Part shown: positions 24,417 to 32,152 of the stretch, piece by piece
Position numbering within the stretch: position 1 is the stretch's first letter
Layout of the letters: every line of letters begins with the position of its first letter
Source of the DNA: Chlamydiota bacterium
Lineage (GTDB): Bacteria > Chlamydiota > Chlamydiia > Chlamydiales > Parachlamydiaceae
DNA length: 64,000 nt
Direction of reading: 5' to 3'
NCBI GenBank assembly: GCA_013288825.1
Contig: JABDBC010000003.1
Location: 1 to 64,000 of the forward strand
The notes under the pieces: generated by a model
Told to the model about the DNA's origin: nothing
The model's database searches: none
The model's input: only the letters and a program-made list of their open reading frames with translations
Position numbers and translations under genes: made by a program

Positions 24417-25781
24417 TTAATTGAGTAGAAAGATCGAAAGCCACCGTGGTTGCCTTTTGGAAATTGAAAAAAGCAAACTCAGAGTGATCCCGGCTGAACC
24501 AGTTAGCAGTCCTGGGTTATCGATAAGTAAGATTTCTTCATACCGATTTGACGGAGCTATAGACTTAAAGCCAAATGCAGCTTCTTCCCTCGATTCTTTT
24601 AGAATTATTTCTGAGATTTCTCTTGCGCTTTCCAATAAGGATTCATTTCCTAAAAGCACCCCAGCATTGTGTACAATTGTTAGAACGCCTGCGAGCCCGT
24701 AACAAAAAGGCAAGCCTCTACTGGTATGATGGTTGCGAATCCGCTGCATCATCTTGAACAAACCTTCTTTACACTCCTTGACGAGTGCATGATCTTTTAA
24801 AGCACATGCGGCGAGCAATAGAGAATTAAGAATCCCTGGAGCCCCGTGAGCCCACCCATCAAAATAATCAGTAGATCGAACCTCTACAAAATTTGGGTTT
24901 TTAAGATTTAATCCGAGCCTTTTTGTCCAAAGATTACCAAGACCTTCAACCTCTTCTTGAGATTGTTGCAGCCATCGTATTATTTTATACATCGCTTCTC
25001 GCTGCCCTTCCACTTCTACTTGGCAAGACAATGCTTTTGCAAGTGCAGCAAGGCATCCAGAGATTCCGTGAGCTAGTCCCGTTTCGAAAAAGCCGTTTGG
25101 ATAATTTTTTAGCAAATCTTCGACAATATGTTTTGGAACGGCTTGTCTAATGCGAGAGTCATGTAAATTAACATACCATCCGGGAATTTTACAGTTTTCA
25201 ACAGAAATGTCTTTTGCAACTCTTACAAGCTGATAAAGCATGCGTTCAAGTAGTTCTCGAACGTCAGAATTGTCTTGATAGGCAAGTAAATAGAAAACGA
25301 AACAAGGCAGCCCTTCGATAGCATCATGTTCAGAGGGAAGTAAGGTTCGTCCAATTTCTTCTTCGCTCTCTATAAGACTTAGAAATTCTCCTTCTAGATA
25401 TTGCATCAGCTTAAAACGATAGATATCATCCAATTTAGAATACGAAGGATCTTTTTGAGCGATGAGTTGTGTCGCAAAACAGACTCCGGTAAACCCACCG
25501 AATAATGAGAAATCTGTAGGTTCGATTTCTTTCACAATGGTTTCAAGATCATTCATCAGAGATTGATATACCTCACGCCATCCTTCGTTTGGAACATGGG
25601 TATCCATTTCGGCAAAAAACACAATTAGACCAGGGTATCCATAATCAAGCGATAGTGGATCCCATGGAGATATCTCTTCCATAAAGATGTTTTCATCTCT
25701 TAAGGCTATCTGTGCTACTTCCTGAGGGTTTTTTAGTTTTTGTGCAACTAAAAGGCAATTTCTTCTGATCGTCTCATTCAA
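24417..25781 (-). CDS. lanC: LanC-like lanthipeptide cyclase homologue, altered zinc site
   Basis: The last gene of the lanthipeptide operon. I place the start at a TTG (25779-25781) that overlaps the lanB TGA in TTGA; this gives 454 residues and lines up with the other LanC here. A longer frame begins at 25931 but would overlap lanB by 150 bases. The protein shows the seven GxxG-type helices of the LanC alpha/alpha barrel: DYGYPGLIVFFAEMD, LFGGFTGV, GLAHGISGCLAAL, GWAHGAPGILNSL, FCYGLAGVL and GLLTGSAGITLSLL. Canonical cyclases have Cys-Tyr-Gly at the fourth and Cys-His-Gly at the fifth motif; here they read Ala311-His312-Gly and Cys360-Tyr361-Gly. Only one of three zinc ligands is in its usual place, with a displaced histidine. 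A 71-bp scar of its 3' end is found at 39829-39899. Confidence 0.85.
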   Translation of the reverse strand: MNETIRRNCLLVAQKLKNPQEVAQIALRDENIFMEEISPWDPLSLDYGYPGLIVFFAEMDTHVPNEGWREVYQSLMNDLETIVKEIEPTDFSLFGGFTGVCFATQLIAQKDPSYSKLDDIYRFKLMQYLEGEFLSLIESEEEIGRTLLPSEHDAIEGLPCFVFYLLAYQDNSDVRELLERMLYQLVRVAKDISVENCKIPGWYVNLHDSRIRQAVPKHIVEDLLKNYPNGFFETGLAHGISGCLAALAKALSCQVEVEGQREAMYKIIRWLQQSQEEVEGLGNLWTKRLGLNLKNPNFVEVRSTDYFDGWAHGAPGILNSLLLAACALKDHALVKECKEGLFKMMQRIRNHHTSRGLPFCYGLAGVLTIVHNAGVLLGNESLLESAREISEIILKESREEAAFGFKSIAPSNRYEEILLIDNPGLLTGSAGITLSLLFSISKRQPRWLSIFLLN

Positions 25782-28700
25782 GCCATTACACCATGGGGTT
25801 GAAATGTCATTTTTTCCAAAAAGTACAACGCAGCTACACGAGCTTTTTGCTCTAGCTGAGATGAGGTTCCTAATAATCGATTGCAATGCATATGAATGAG
25901 GCTGTCGACGATTTGTGGAAGAGGATTCCAAGCTTCTCCACTAGATTCCACTTTTGCGATTGTCTTTGCCAAGAGATCAAATGTGGCATGAGTATGGGAA
26001 TAGCACTTTTTAAGAAATTGTAAAAGGGGATCTTGCGTGTCGCTTTCATCATTCACAAGAATTGCTTTTGTAAATTTCATCCCTATTTTGCTAAAGGGTC
26101 TGATTCCATCTAAAAGGTGTGCCTGATCCTTGCTTGAAGCCATGGTCGTGAGTATATTTTTTGTATCGGGAAAAAAACGATGCAAAATATTGATAATTCC
26201 CATGCTGGCTATTAGGTGGAGTGGTAGTGACGAGTCTTTTCGTGCCAAGATTTTTAATATAGATCCACTATCGGCACAGAAAACATCTTCCGCTAATTTG
26301 ATACACTCGGGTCCCCCATAACGCTCTATTTCAGGTTTATAAGAACATATGCTAAAGTCTTCTATTTCTCCCTTTCCAGTTAAAGAAGCAAGCCAACGAT
26401 TAAGCTCTGGAATCATCTCCTGTTTGATTTGTTCTGTATCAGCACAAATTCTCAAACGTATATGAAATCCTCCTTCATTATATCGAATGTAGAACCATCG
26501 AGGATTGTGAAATTGCTTCATAACATATTCCATATGAGGAAGAAGAAATCGGCTAAGAAAAAGATCGGCATCATTAGATGATAGAAATATTTTTGCATAC
26601 CACCAGTCACCTCCAGGAAAAAAGAACCGTTCAGACACAGGAAATTGATCTGTCCTGGGATAGAATTTTTTGGTCTCATTTGCAACAATCGAAGGATCTT
26701 TGACGACTGGTACAACAAACTCGCAGACATGCCGTTCTCCAGCCCCTGCGCTGACAAACAAATTCTCTTTTTTATCTCTTTGCTCCTGGAGCGTAATTTC
26801 TTTTGTCTTTATAAATTCTTTGAGAATTACATCAAAATGTAACTCACGATTCCAATGAAGCTGTAAGTGATTATCACCTTGAACTAGTAGAACTGTTGAA
26901 GGGACCCGATATTTTTTAAAGGCATCCTTTACAACTAAGCTCAACTTTTCCTTGGTAATTGCCTGATCAATATATAATAGCGGATAACTGAAACGCCATT
27001 CCGCTGGTGCCAAGACAATGTTTTCATAGACTATCCTTGGTGAGTAGACCCCTTTTTTAAGAGAGCTCCAACTAGATCTTGTGAATCTGTTCATCTGGTA
27101 TTGTGATAAAAACAACAATACCCTTAGTGGAAATGGCATATAAATAGGATTTGTCATCACGTTTGGTGTGATGATGATTTCTTTATTTAATTTTTTCGAA
27201 AAGAGATAAATCTTGTGATGATCTGCTCCAACATAGATATCATCCAGACTTACCACATTTGCTTTTTCCTCTTGATAATGCATTGGCAGCTGGATCGGAC
27301 GTAATTGTATTCCTACAGAAATATTCCCAACCTTGCTTTTATCTGGGACAAACGAGGGCTCCAGAATGATTAGGTGGGGGAATAATTTCTCCTCTTCTTT
27401 AACGAAATTAGAAATTTCATTTGTTTTTTCTTTATCCCAAAAGTTCAGAAATCTTCCAAACATCCCTCCTGCTTGATGCGATAACCCTCGTATGAGCAAT
27501 GTAAAACGGTTTTGTTCTATCTCCTCATAGTCCTTAGCTTCGATTTCGAAAAATAGCTCCTGTGATGGAGGGAGCGTTTGCTGTTCTTGTAATGTTAGAG
27601 GGGGAAGAGAATCAACATAAGGGGCAATATTAATTTGCTCATGTTGTGAGTGGAGAGCTAGGAAATGCTCAAGTGGGTTTATTTCCCTTTGTTCTTCTGC
27701 GCCTTCTTTTCCTGTTACTAGATCAAAAACGCGTTGTGTTTGGGCAATTTCAGAAAATGGAACCAAGCGTTCAGTACCATATTTTTCTAGAAAGAACCTG
27801 TAAAAAATTGTTAAGACGTTAGGCTTTTCTTGTGTAAACGAAACTCTTGTTAATACATGAATTGCCTTTTCAACAGCTCTCTGTACATTATTGTGCAATA
27901 TGATTTGTTTTGAATCATAGTAATGATCCACTCTGAGAGGATTTTTTATCTCTTTTTTCCATACTTTCAGTTCATGTGTGATTTTTTCCAGAAGCTCGAT
28001 TTTCTCTCCCAATCGAGAGCTCTCATATTCTTGAATGTCTCTTAGAATTACTTCTAACTTCTTAACTTCATCCAGGTGACCAACTCTTTCCAAAATGTCA
28101 TGAAAGGCTTCTGGAAAAGAAGAAAGAATTGATGGATTCACAAGCTGAGAAGTCAGATAATTTCTCTGGAATAATTCCCATAGATAATTTTGAACTTTCT
28201 CTTTCTGACCAACAGAAAAACAGGACACCATTTGTTCTTCGAGCTCAAGATATTCAATAGGAGTTTGTGCCAAACGACGCACTTCTTCATATGCTGATGT
28301 AATTTTGATGGAAGTATAATCTTCTTGGAAACTTGGATGATCATTGTTTAGAAATACTCTGTCATTTCTATAGATCAACTGCGTATTAAGTCTTACCCTT
28401 AACCGTCTTACAGCTTCAATATCTTTATGAATCACCTCTATAAGTTCTCTAACGCATTCTGAACCTAGAGAAACCTTTTTTTTCAGAAATTCGACATCAA
28501 ATGGCATCTCTGTTTTTTCCCCAAACTTTCCCCAGCCTACAGAAGAAAAAAGACCAAAAGGGGTCGCCCGAGAACTCATCCGTATGAGATATTTGGAAAG
28601 GCTTAGGTAAAAAGGGATTTTATCAGGAATTCTTTCCCATTTTTTCAGGACTTGATGAAGATCAAAGCTGGCTGTGGCGATGGCTTCCTGGAAGAAGGGA

Positions 28701-28828
28701 TTATTTTGATAAAAACGGATTAGCTCCTCAATACTTTCTAGATCCAAAATTTCCAATGACTTGAAAGGGAGATTAGCATAACGAGCCATAAAAAAATCTG
28801 CTGACTTGTATGTGTGTGCGACTTTCAT
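25778..28828 (-). CDS. lanB: LanB class I lanthipeptide dehydratase, full length
   Basis: The 1016-residue protein covers both halves of class I dehydratases. The glutamylation part has the conserved SSRATPFGLF at residues 85-94; the elimination (SpaB_C) part has GGDWWYAKIF at about 737-747, then WFYIRYNEGGFHIRLRI and ERYGGPE. LanB transfers glutamate from glutamyl-tRNA to Ser/Thr of the precursor and eliminates it, giving dehydroalanine and dehydrobutyrine. The start has a GGAGA ribosome site. It is downstream of the second lanC and coupled to the first by TTGA. Full length and uninterrupted frame suggest a working enzyme. It probably acts on the threonine-rich precursor at 30879-31097. Confidence 0.93.
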   Translation of the reverse strand: MKVAHTYKSADFFMARYANLPFKSLEILDLESIEELIRFYQNNPFFQEAIATASFDLHQVLKKWERIPDKIPFYLSLSKYLIRMSSRATPFGLFSSVGWGKFGEKTEMPFDVEFLKKKVSLGSECVRELIEVIHKDIEAVRRLRVRLNTQLIYRNDRVFLNNDHPSFQEDYTSIKITSAYEEVRRLAQTPIEYLELEEQMVSCFSVGQKEKVQNYLWELFQRNYLTSQLVNPSILSSFPEAFHDILERVGHLDEVKKLEVILRDIQEYESSRLGEKIELLEKITHELKVWKKEIKNPLRVDHYYDSKQIILHNNVQRAVEKAIHVLTRVSFTQEKPNVLTIFYRFFLEKYGTERLVPFSEIAQTQRVFDLVTGKEGAEEQREINPLEHFLALHSQHEQINIAPYVDSLPPLTLQEQQTLPPSQELFFEIEAKDYEEIEQNRFTLLIRGLSHQAGGMFGRFLNFWDKEKTNEISNFVKEEEKLFPHLIILEPSFVPDKSKVGNISVGIQLRPIQLPMHYQEEKANVVSLDDIYVGADHHKIYLFSKKLNKEIIITPNVMTNPIYMPFPLRVLLFLSQYQMNRFTRSSWSSLKKGVYSPRIVYENIVLAPAEWRFSYPLLYIDQAITKEKLSLVVKDAFKKYRVPSTVLLVQGDNHLQLHWNRELHFDVILKEFIKTKEITLQEQRDKKENLFVSAGAGERHVCEFVVPVVKDPSIVANETKKFYPRTDQFPVSERFFFPGGDWWYAKIFLSSNDADLFLSRFLLPHMEYVMKQFHNPRWFYIRYNEGGFHIRLRICADTEQIKQEMIPELNRWLASLTGKGEIEDFSICSYKPEIERYGGPECIKLAEDVFCADSGSILKILARKDSSLPLHLIASMGIINILHRFFPDTKNILTTMASSKDQAHLLDGIRPFSKIGMKFTKAILVNDESDTQDPLLQFLKKCYSHTHATFDLLAKTIAKVESSGEAWNPLPQIVDSLIHMHCNRLLGTSSQLEQKARVAALYFLEKMTFQPHGVMA

Positions 28829-28883
28829 AAAAAAATCTCCGAATAAAGTGGCTATGTAAACTTAGGAATGGCAATGACAGCCC

Positions 28884-30191
28884 TTAAGTGATTACAAGTG
28901 GATCATGCTTATCCTCAGCAACAAGTAAAGAGAGCCCGATTCCCGCTGCTCCCCCCAACAGAGTTGGACAGTCAACTGGAAACGGTGCTGCGTCTGCATT
29001 TATGTTAAATTGAGGAAAACAAAAAGCAACATTTGGATCAAACAGGCGACTGCAATGTGTAGTTAATTTTCGTATTGTTTGCAGCAGAGGTTGGTTATTG
29101 GTTTCCTTGGCGATTGGATATAGGGTCGAAATGAACCCAGCTATCCCAAAGTAAAATGAGGATCCTCCCAAAAAGAAGACAGGCTCCTTTTCGATAAATT
29201 TTGCACAGAGATCTTGAGAAAATTGGAAAAGAACTTCATTTTTGAGAGCCTTGCTCGCCAAGAATAGGCTTTTTGCCACTGATGGCCATCCCAAGATCCA
29301 AGTATTCTGGAATCCTTCATGGTGAGCAGGAAGTGCATCGATCTTTCTTTCAGTGGAAATAATGGAGTTCCAATAACAATTTCCGAATACATACTGATAG
29401 GTTTCTTTGAGCCAAAAGGCAATGTGCTCAATGGCCCTAAAAATACTATCAGAACGAATGCCTTCGGTCGCAGCTGAAGATAAGGCTGTCAAACATCCTG
29501 TGACTCCATAAGCCATTGAGGAGTTATATCCTCTTTCAAAGTCAGGAGTATGATATATCGGTGCAAGCAAATCGTTAGTGTAATACCAGGCTTCGACTTC
29601 GGATTGTCCTACAATCTTTTTCGTGAGCATTAATTTTGCAAGGTCGTTCACACAAGTCTTGGCAAGCTGTTGTAAATATGGATGATCTTTTCTCGTCAAA
29701 AGATAGCTGATAATCCCGCTAAGACCTGAAGCATAGCCATAAAAAAAAGGAGGAATGAGAGTATCCCTTGATAAAAACCTTGGGATTATACTTAAAATTG
29801 ATCGTGTAACATCCTCTATGAGCCAATCATCAATTCCTTCATGAAATTTATGAAAATGGTCTGAACCATTTTGAATGGACGACATCCCTAAACTGATCCC
29901 TGCAAGTCCACCAAATAATGAGCCATTCACAGATTTATGCTCTTTGAAGTGATCTAAGGCTTCTAGGATGTATTTTTGAGCAATTTTTCCCCAATTATTA
30001 CCTGGGTAGGCTTTATCCATTGCAGAATAGAAAAAAGCAATTCCAGCAAATCCATGTGCAAAAGAGTAACTTTGCCACTGACTACTTGGTCCCTCTATTC
30101 GACTCATTGAAGTCTCAGCAATCTTCTGTACATTTTTTGGATCTTGCAGTCTTTCAGCAATACTTTCACAAATGAATAGTGGATGTGTCAC
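28884..30191 (-). CDS. lanC: Second LanC-like protein, zinc ligands lost
   Basis: The 435-residue protein starts with GTG nine bases after the lanD stop, with AGGA upstream. It has the LanC barrel repeats: HGFAGIAFFYSAMD, LFGGLAGISLGM, YGYASGLSGIISYLL, MAYGVTGCLTALS, LGWPSVAKSLFLAS, FYFGIAGFISTL and LLGGAAGIGLSLLVAED. In catalytic LanCs the fifth and sixth motifs hold the zinc ligands Cys and Cys-His. Here those positions are Ile299 (in WILGWPS) and Tyr347-Phe348 (in FYFGIAG), so none of the three remains. It cannot be a classical zinc cyclase; it may be a partner, a leader-binding scaffold or a zinc-free cyclase. The pair of LanC-like genes in one operon is unusual. Confidence 0.85.
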   Translation of the reverse strand: MTHPLFICESIAERLQDPKNVQKIAETSMSRIEGPSSQWQSYSFAHGFAGIAFFYSAMDKAYPGNNWGKIAQKYILEALDHFKEHKSVNGSLFGGLAGISLGMSSIQNGSDHFHKFHEGIDDWLIEDVTRSILSIIPRFLSRDTLIPPFFYGYASGLSGIISYLLTRKDHPYLQQLAKTCVNDLAKLMLTKKIVGQSEVEAWYYTNDLLAPIYHTPDFERGYNSSMAYGVTGCLTALSSAATEGIRSDSIFRAIEHIAFWLKETYQYVFGNCYWNSIISTERKIDALPAHHEGFQNTWILGWPSVAKSLFLASKALKNEVLFQFSQDLCAKFIEKEPVFFLGGSSFYFGIAGFISTLYPIAKETNNQPLLQTIRKLTTHCSRLFDPNVAFCFPQFNINADAAPFPVDCPTLLGGAAGIGLSLLVAEDKHDPLVIT

Positions 30192-30200
30192 AAGAAATTC

Positions 30201-30794
30201 CTAGGGGGTATGTAACCAATTTTCATCAAAGATCGCTTCGCTTTCGTTTATCTCTTCTCGAATGAATTGCAAGATTTCGTCCAGAGGCGGTGCGTATTTG
30301 CCTTCTACAACGGCTCCTGAGGCATACTCAAATCCCATTTGTTGCTTAGGCGCAATGATTTTATGCCCATATTCTTTAAGGATTGAAATATTCCGCTGTG
30401 TTGCAGGATGATCCCACATTGCCTTATTCATGCTGGGAACGAAAATAATAGGCTTTTGATAGCATAAAATAGTACTTGATAAAAGTGAGCTACTCGTTCC
30501 ATGCGCAGCTTCTGCTAGGATGTTTGCTGTAGCAGGTAGTACGATAAAAAGATCTGCCCATCGCGCTAGCTGTACATGACAAAACTCTTTTGGAGTAGAA
30601 GATAATGGAAACAGGCGACTGTAAATGGGGCCGACGATCAACGATAGGGACTCTTCAGGAATAAATTCTTTGGCTGATTCAGTCATTATTACTTTAATAG
30701 AAGAAAAAATATTCCGAAAATGTTGCAGATACGCAGGCATGCTTAACATGCCAAACGAGCCGGTCATGCCAATTAGCATTTTAGTATTGGTCAT
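30201..30794 (-). CDS. lanD: LanD-type flavoprotein cysteine decarboxylase (HFCD family)
   Basis: The 197-residue protein belongs to the homo-oligomeric flavin-containing Cys decarboxylases (EpiD, MrsD). Visible family features are the N-terminal GMTGSFG flavin loop (about 9-15), His73 in FCHVQLARWAD, the PATAN motif at 87-91 with Asn91, and a PSMN loop (120-123; PMN in EpiD) followed by MW. These enzymes oxidatively decarboxylate a C-terminal cysteine to a thioenol, which closes a ring to give S-(2-aminovinyl)cysteine. This fits the precursor, whose final residue is cysteine. It is the second gene of the operon, after lanA and a hairpin. Confidence 0.88.
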   Translation of the reverse strand: MTNTKMLIGMTGSFGMLSMPAYLQHFRNIFSSIKVIMTESAKEFIPEESLSLIVGPIYSRLFPLSSTPKEFCHVQLARWADLFIVLPATANILAEAAHGTSSSLLSSTILCYQKPIIFVPSMNKAMWDHPATQRNISILKEYGHKIIAPKQQMGFEYASGAVVEGKYAPPLDEILQFIREEINESEAIFDENWLHTP

Positions 30795-30816
30795 TGATAA
30801 AACTTCCTACTTTAGA

Positions 30817-30842
30817 ATACCCTGCAGGAAGCTGCAGGGTAT
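30817..30842. terminator. Strong hairpin between lanA and lanD, possible attenuator
   Basis: ATACCCTGCAG (30817-30827) pairs perfectly with CTGCAGGGTAT (30832-30842) over the loop GAAG. On the plus strand it is followed by CTTTTT, a good intrinsic terminator. On the minus strand, the direction of the operon, no U-tract follows, so it may be a partial terminator or an RNA-stabilising end for the lanA transcript, as is common between lanA and its enzymes. Confidence 0.65.
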
Positions 30843-30878
30843 CTTTTTAACAGAATAAGACTCAAGCTACAGTAGTTT

Positions 30879-31097
30879 TTAACATGCTGCAATTACGCTA
30901 GCAACTTTTAGAAGAGAAGCAGTTGCTGCTACACCTATGCCTATTATAGTTATAGTGGTAGTCGGAGTGGCTTCATTCACTAAAGGTCCTTCAGCAGTAG
31001 ATCTAAATTGACGAATATCCATCGCAAATGGATCTGCAACCTCCTGATTTGATATACCAACCGGTGTTTCACGGTGTATTGGATTAATATTGCTCAT
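30879..31097 (-). CDS. lanA: Lanthipeptide precursor peptide with single C-terminal Cys
   Basis: The 72-residue peptide is the first gene of the operon, with GGAGTGA before the ATG. The N-terminal 40 residues are polar and contain PFAMDIRQ at 23-30, resembling the FNLD-type leader box recognised by class I LanB. The C-terminal part is threonine-rich (ATPTTTIT at 43-50) and then hydrophobic and helix-like, ending in KVASVIAAC. Cys72 is the only cysteine. Ser67 lies five residues before it, a spacing also seen between Thr and Cys in the aminovinyl ring of thioviridamide. With LanB and LanD, several Dhb residues and one C-terminal aminovinyl-cysteine ring are predicted. The leader cleavage site is unknown. 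Confidence 0.82.
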   Translation of the reverse strand: MSNINPIHRETPVGISNQEVADPFAMDIRQFRSTAEGPLVNEATPTTTITIIGIGVAATASLLKVASVIAAC

Positions 31098-31139
31098 AAT
31101 TCACTCCATTTTTTTATTGTTGTTTTGAAAACCTCTCTG

Positions 31140-31167
31140 AGTCGATCCAATAACAGTTTGATCGACT
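31140..31167 (-). promoter_or_regulatory. Inverted repeat upstream of lanA
   Basis: AGTCGATC (31140-31147) and GATCGACT (31160-31167) form a perfect 8-bp inverted repeat with a 12-base spacer, 43 to 70 bases upstream of the lanA start. It is a candidate operator for the operon; no regulator gene is adjacent. Confidence 0.4.
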
Positions 31168-31302
31168 ATCTCAGAATGCTACTCTGCAATGCAATAGGAA
31201 TGATCCCTCATGGGTTTTCTTCGTGAAGGACCAACACATGCTAAAGCAAATAATTTATATTTGTCAAAACATAAAAATGTCCGGTTTCATAGCTAATTGA
31301 GA

Positions 31303-31895
31303 TGCAGTCTTTGTATTGAAGAGGTCCGTGCGATGGTGGAAACTCTACTAAACATACACAGGTTTGCGTGATTGTGCTGGCTTCTCAGGTGCTTTTAGAC
31401 GTTCTGAAATTGTTAAGATATGTATAGAAGACCTGACATTCTGTAAGGAAGGCATCTTGGCGTTCTTACCATGGTCCAAAACGGGTTCTAGGCAAGTCCC
31501 AATACCGTATGGGTCTAACCATGCTACATGTCCTGTGAGGGCATTACAAGAATGGCTGCAAGCTTCTAGTATTAGCCAGGGTTCTATTTTTCGTGCAATA
31601 AACAAGGACAGGACTATTTGACAAAAGCGTTGTGCTGATTATCAAGCGGAATGATTACCTTAAGCAAACGTTAATAGACGCTTTGGATTTAAAAAAAATG
31701 GACCCGACTATTTCTGTTCCAAACTATGGAGGACATAGCTTGCGGGCAGGATTTGTTACAACGGCTATTTTGAATGGTGTGCCAGAATATTCGATCATGA
31801 AGCAAACAGATCACAAGAAAAGTGATACCGTTAAGAAATATATTCGTGAAACTCTAAAATGGAAGGATAATGCTGCAACTAAGCTGGGGCTATGA
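31303..31895 (+). pseudogene. Truncated, frameshifted copy of the tyrosine recombinase
   Basis: From TCTTTGTATTGAAGAGGTCC onward this is nearly the same DNA as 23490-24111, but the N-terminal 150 codons are missing. A 12-base deletion and shift near 31360-31380, and a second deletion near 31610-31625 (ending in a TGA), break the frame into two open pieces (31364-31621 and 31632-31895). The C-terminal catalytic segment with GGHSLRAGF and the tyrosine is intact. It has the same orientation as the full gene, so the lanthipeptide operon lies between direct copies. Confidence 0.9.
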
Positions 31896-32074
31896 TTACA
31901 TCAGACAGCGGGTTATAAGGGCGGTAGGGTAGCCGTCTATTACGCAACACCATCCAACCGCGATCAAAATGCTATTGGAATTTATTGGATTTTGATGGTG
32001 TAATATGCAGATTGCTGCACCGCCAGTGCACCGACTCTCGCTTCATAGTTCATATTCATTTACCTTAACTTTCT

Positions 32075-32120
32075 AATCCGGCAAAATCATGCAAAAATTC
32101 TTGCCGGATTTTGCCGGATT
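32075..32120 (+). promoter_or_regulatory. Inverted and direct repeats upstream of AlbA_2 gene
   Basis: AATCCGGCAAAAT (32075-32087) is the perfect inverse complement of ATTTTGCCGGATT (32108-32120), and TTGCCGGATT occurs twice in tandem at 32101-32120. Located 33 bases before the start of the gene at 32153, it is a likely operator, perhaps for autoregulation. Confidence 0.55.
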
Positions 32121-32152
32121 CGGTAAAATAGAAGAAAAAAATAGGATGGATT

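Noticed and set aside
25782-25931. N-terminal 50-residue extension of the first LanC
   Set aside because: It would overlap lanB by 150 bases in another frame; a TTG start in the TTGA overlap aligns better with the second LanC.
30879-31097. Linaridin or thioamitide assignment for the precursor
   Set aside because: The core start and ring spacing resemble those classes, but the operon has a full-length LanB and LanC-like proteins and no YcaO or linaridin-type enzymes, so a class I-like lanthipeptide with an aminovinyl ring fits better.
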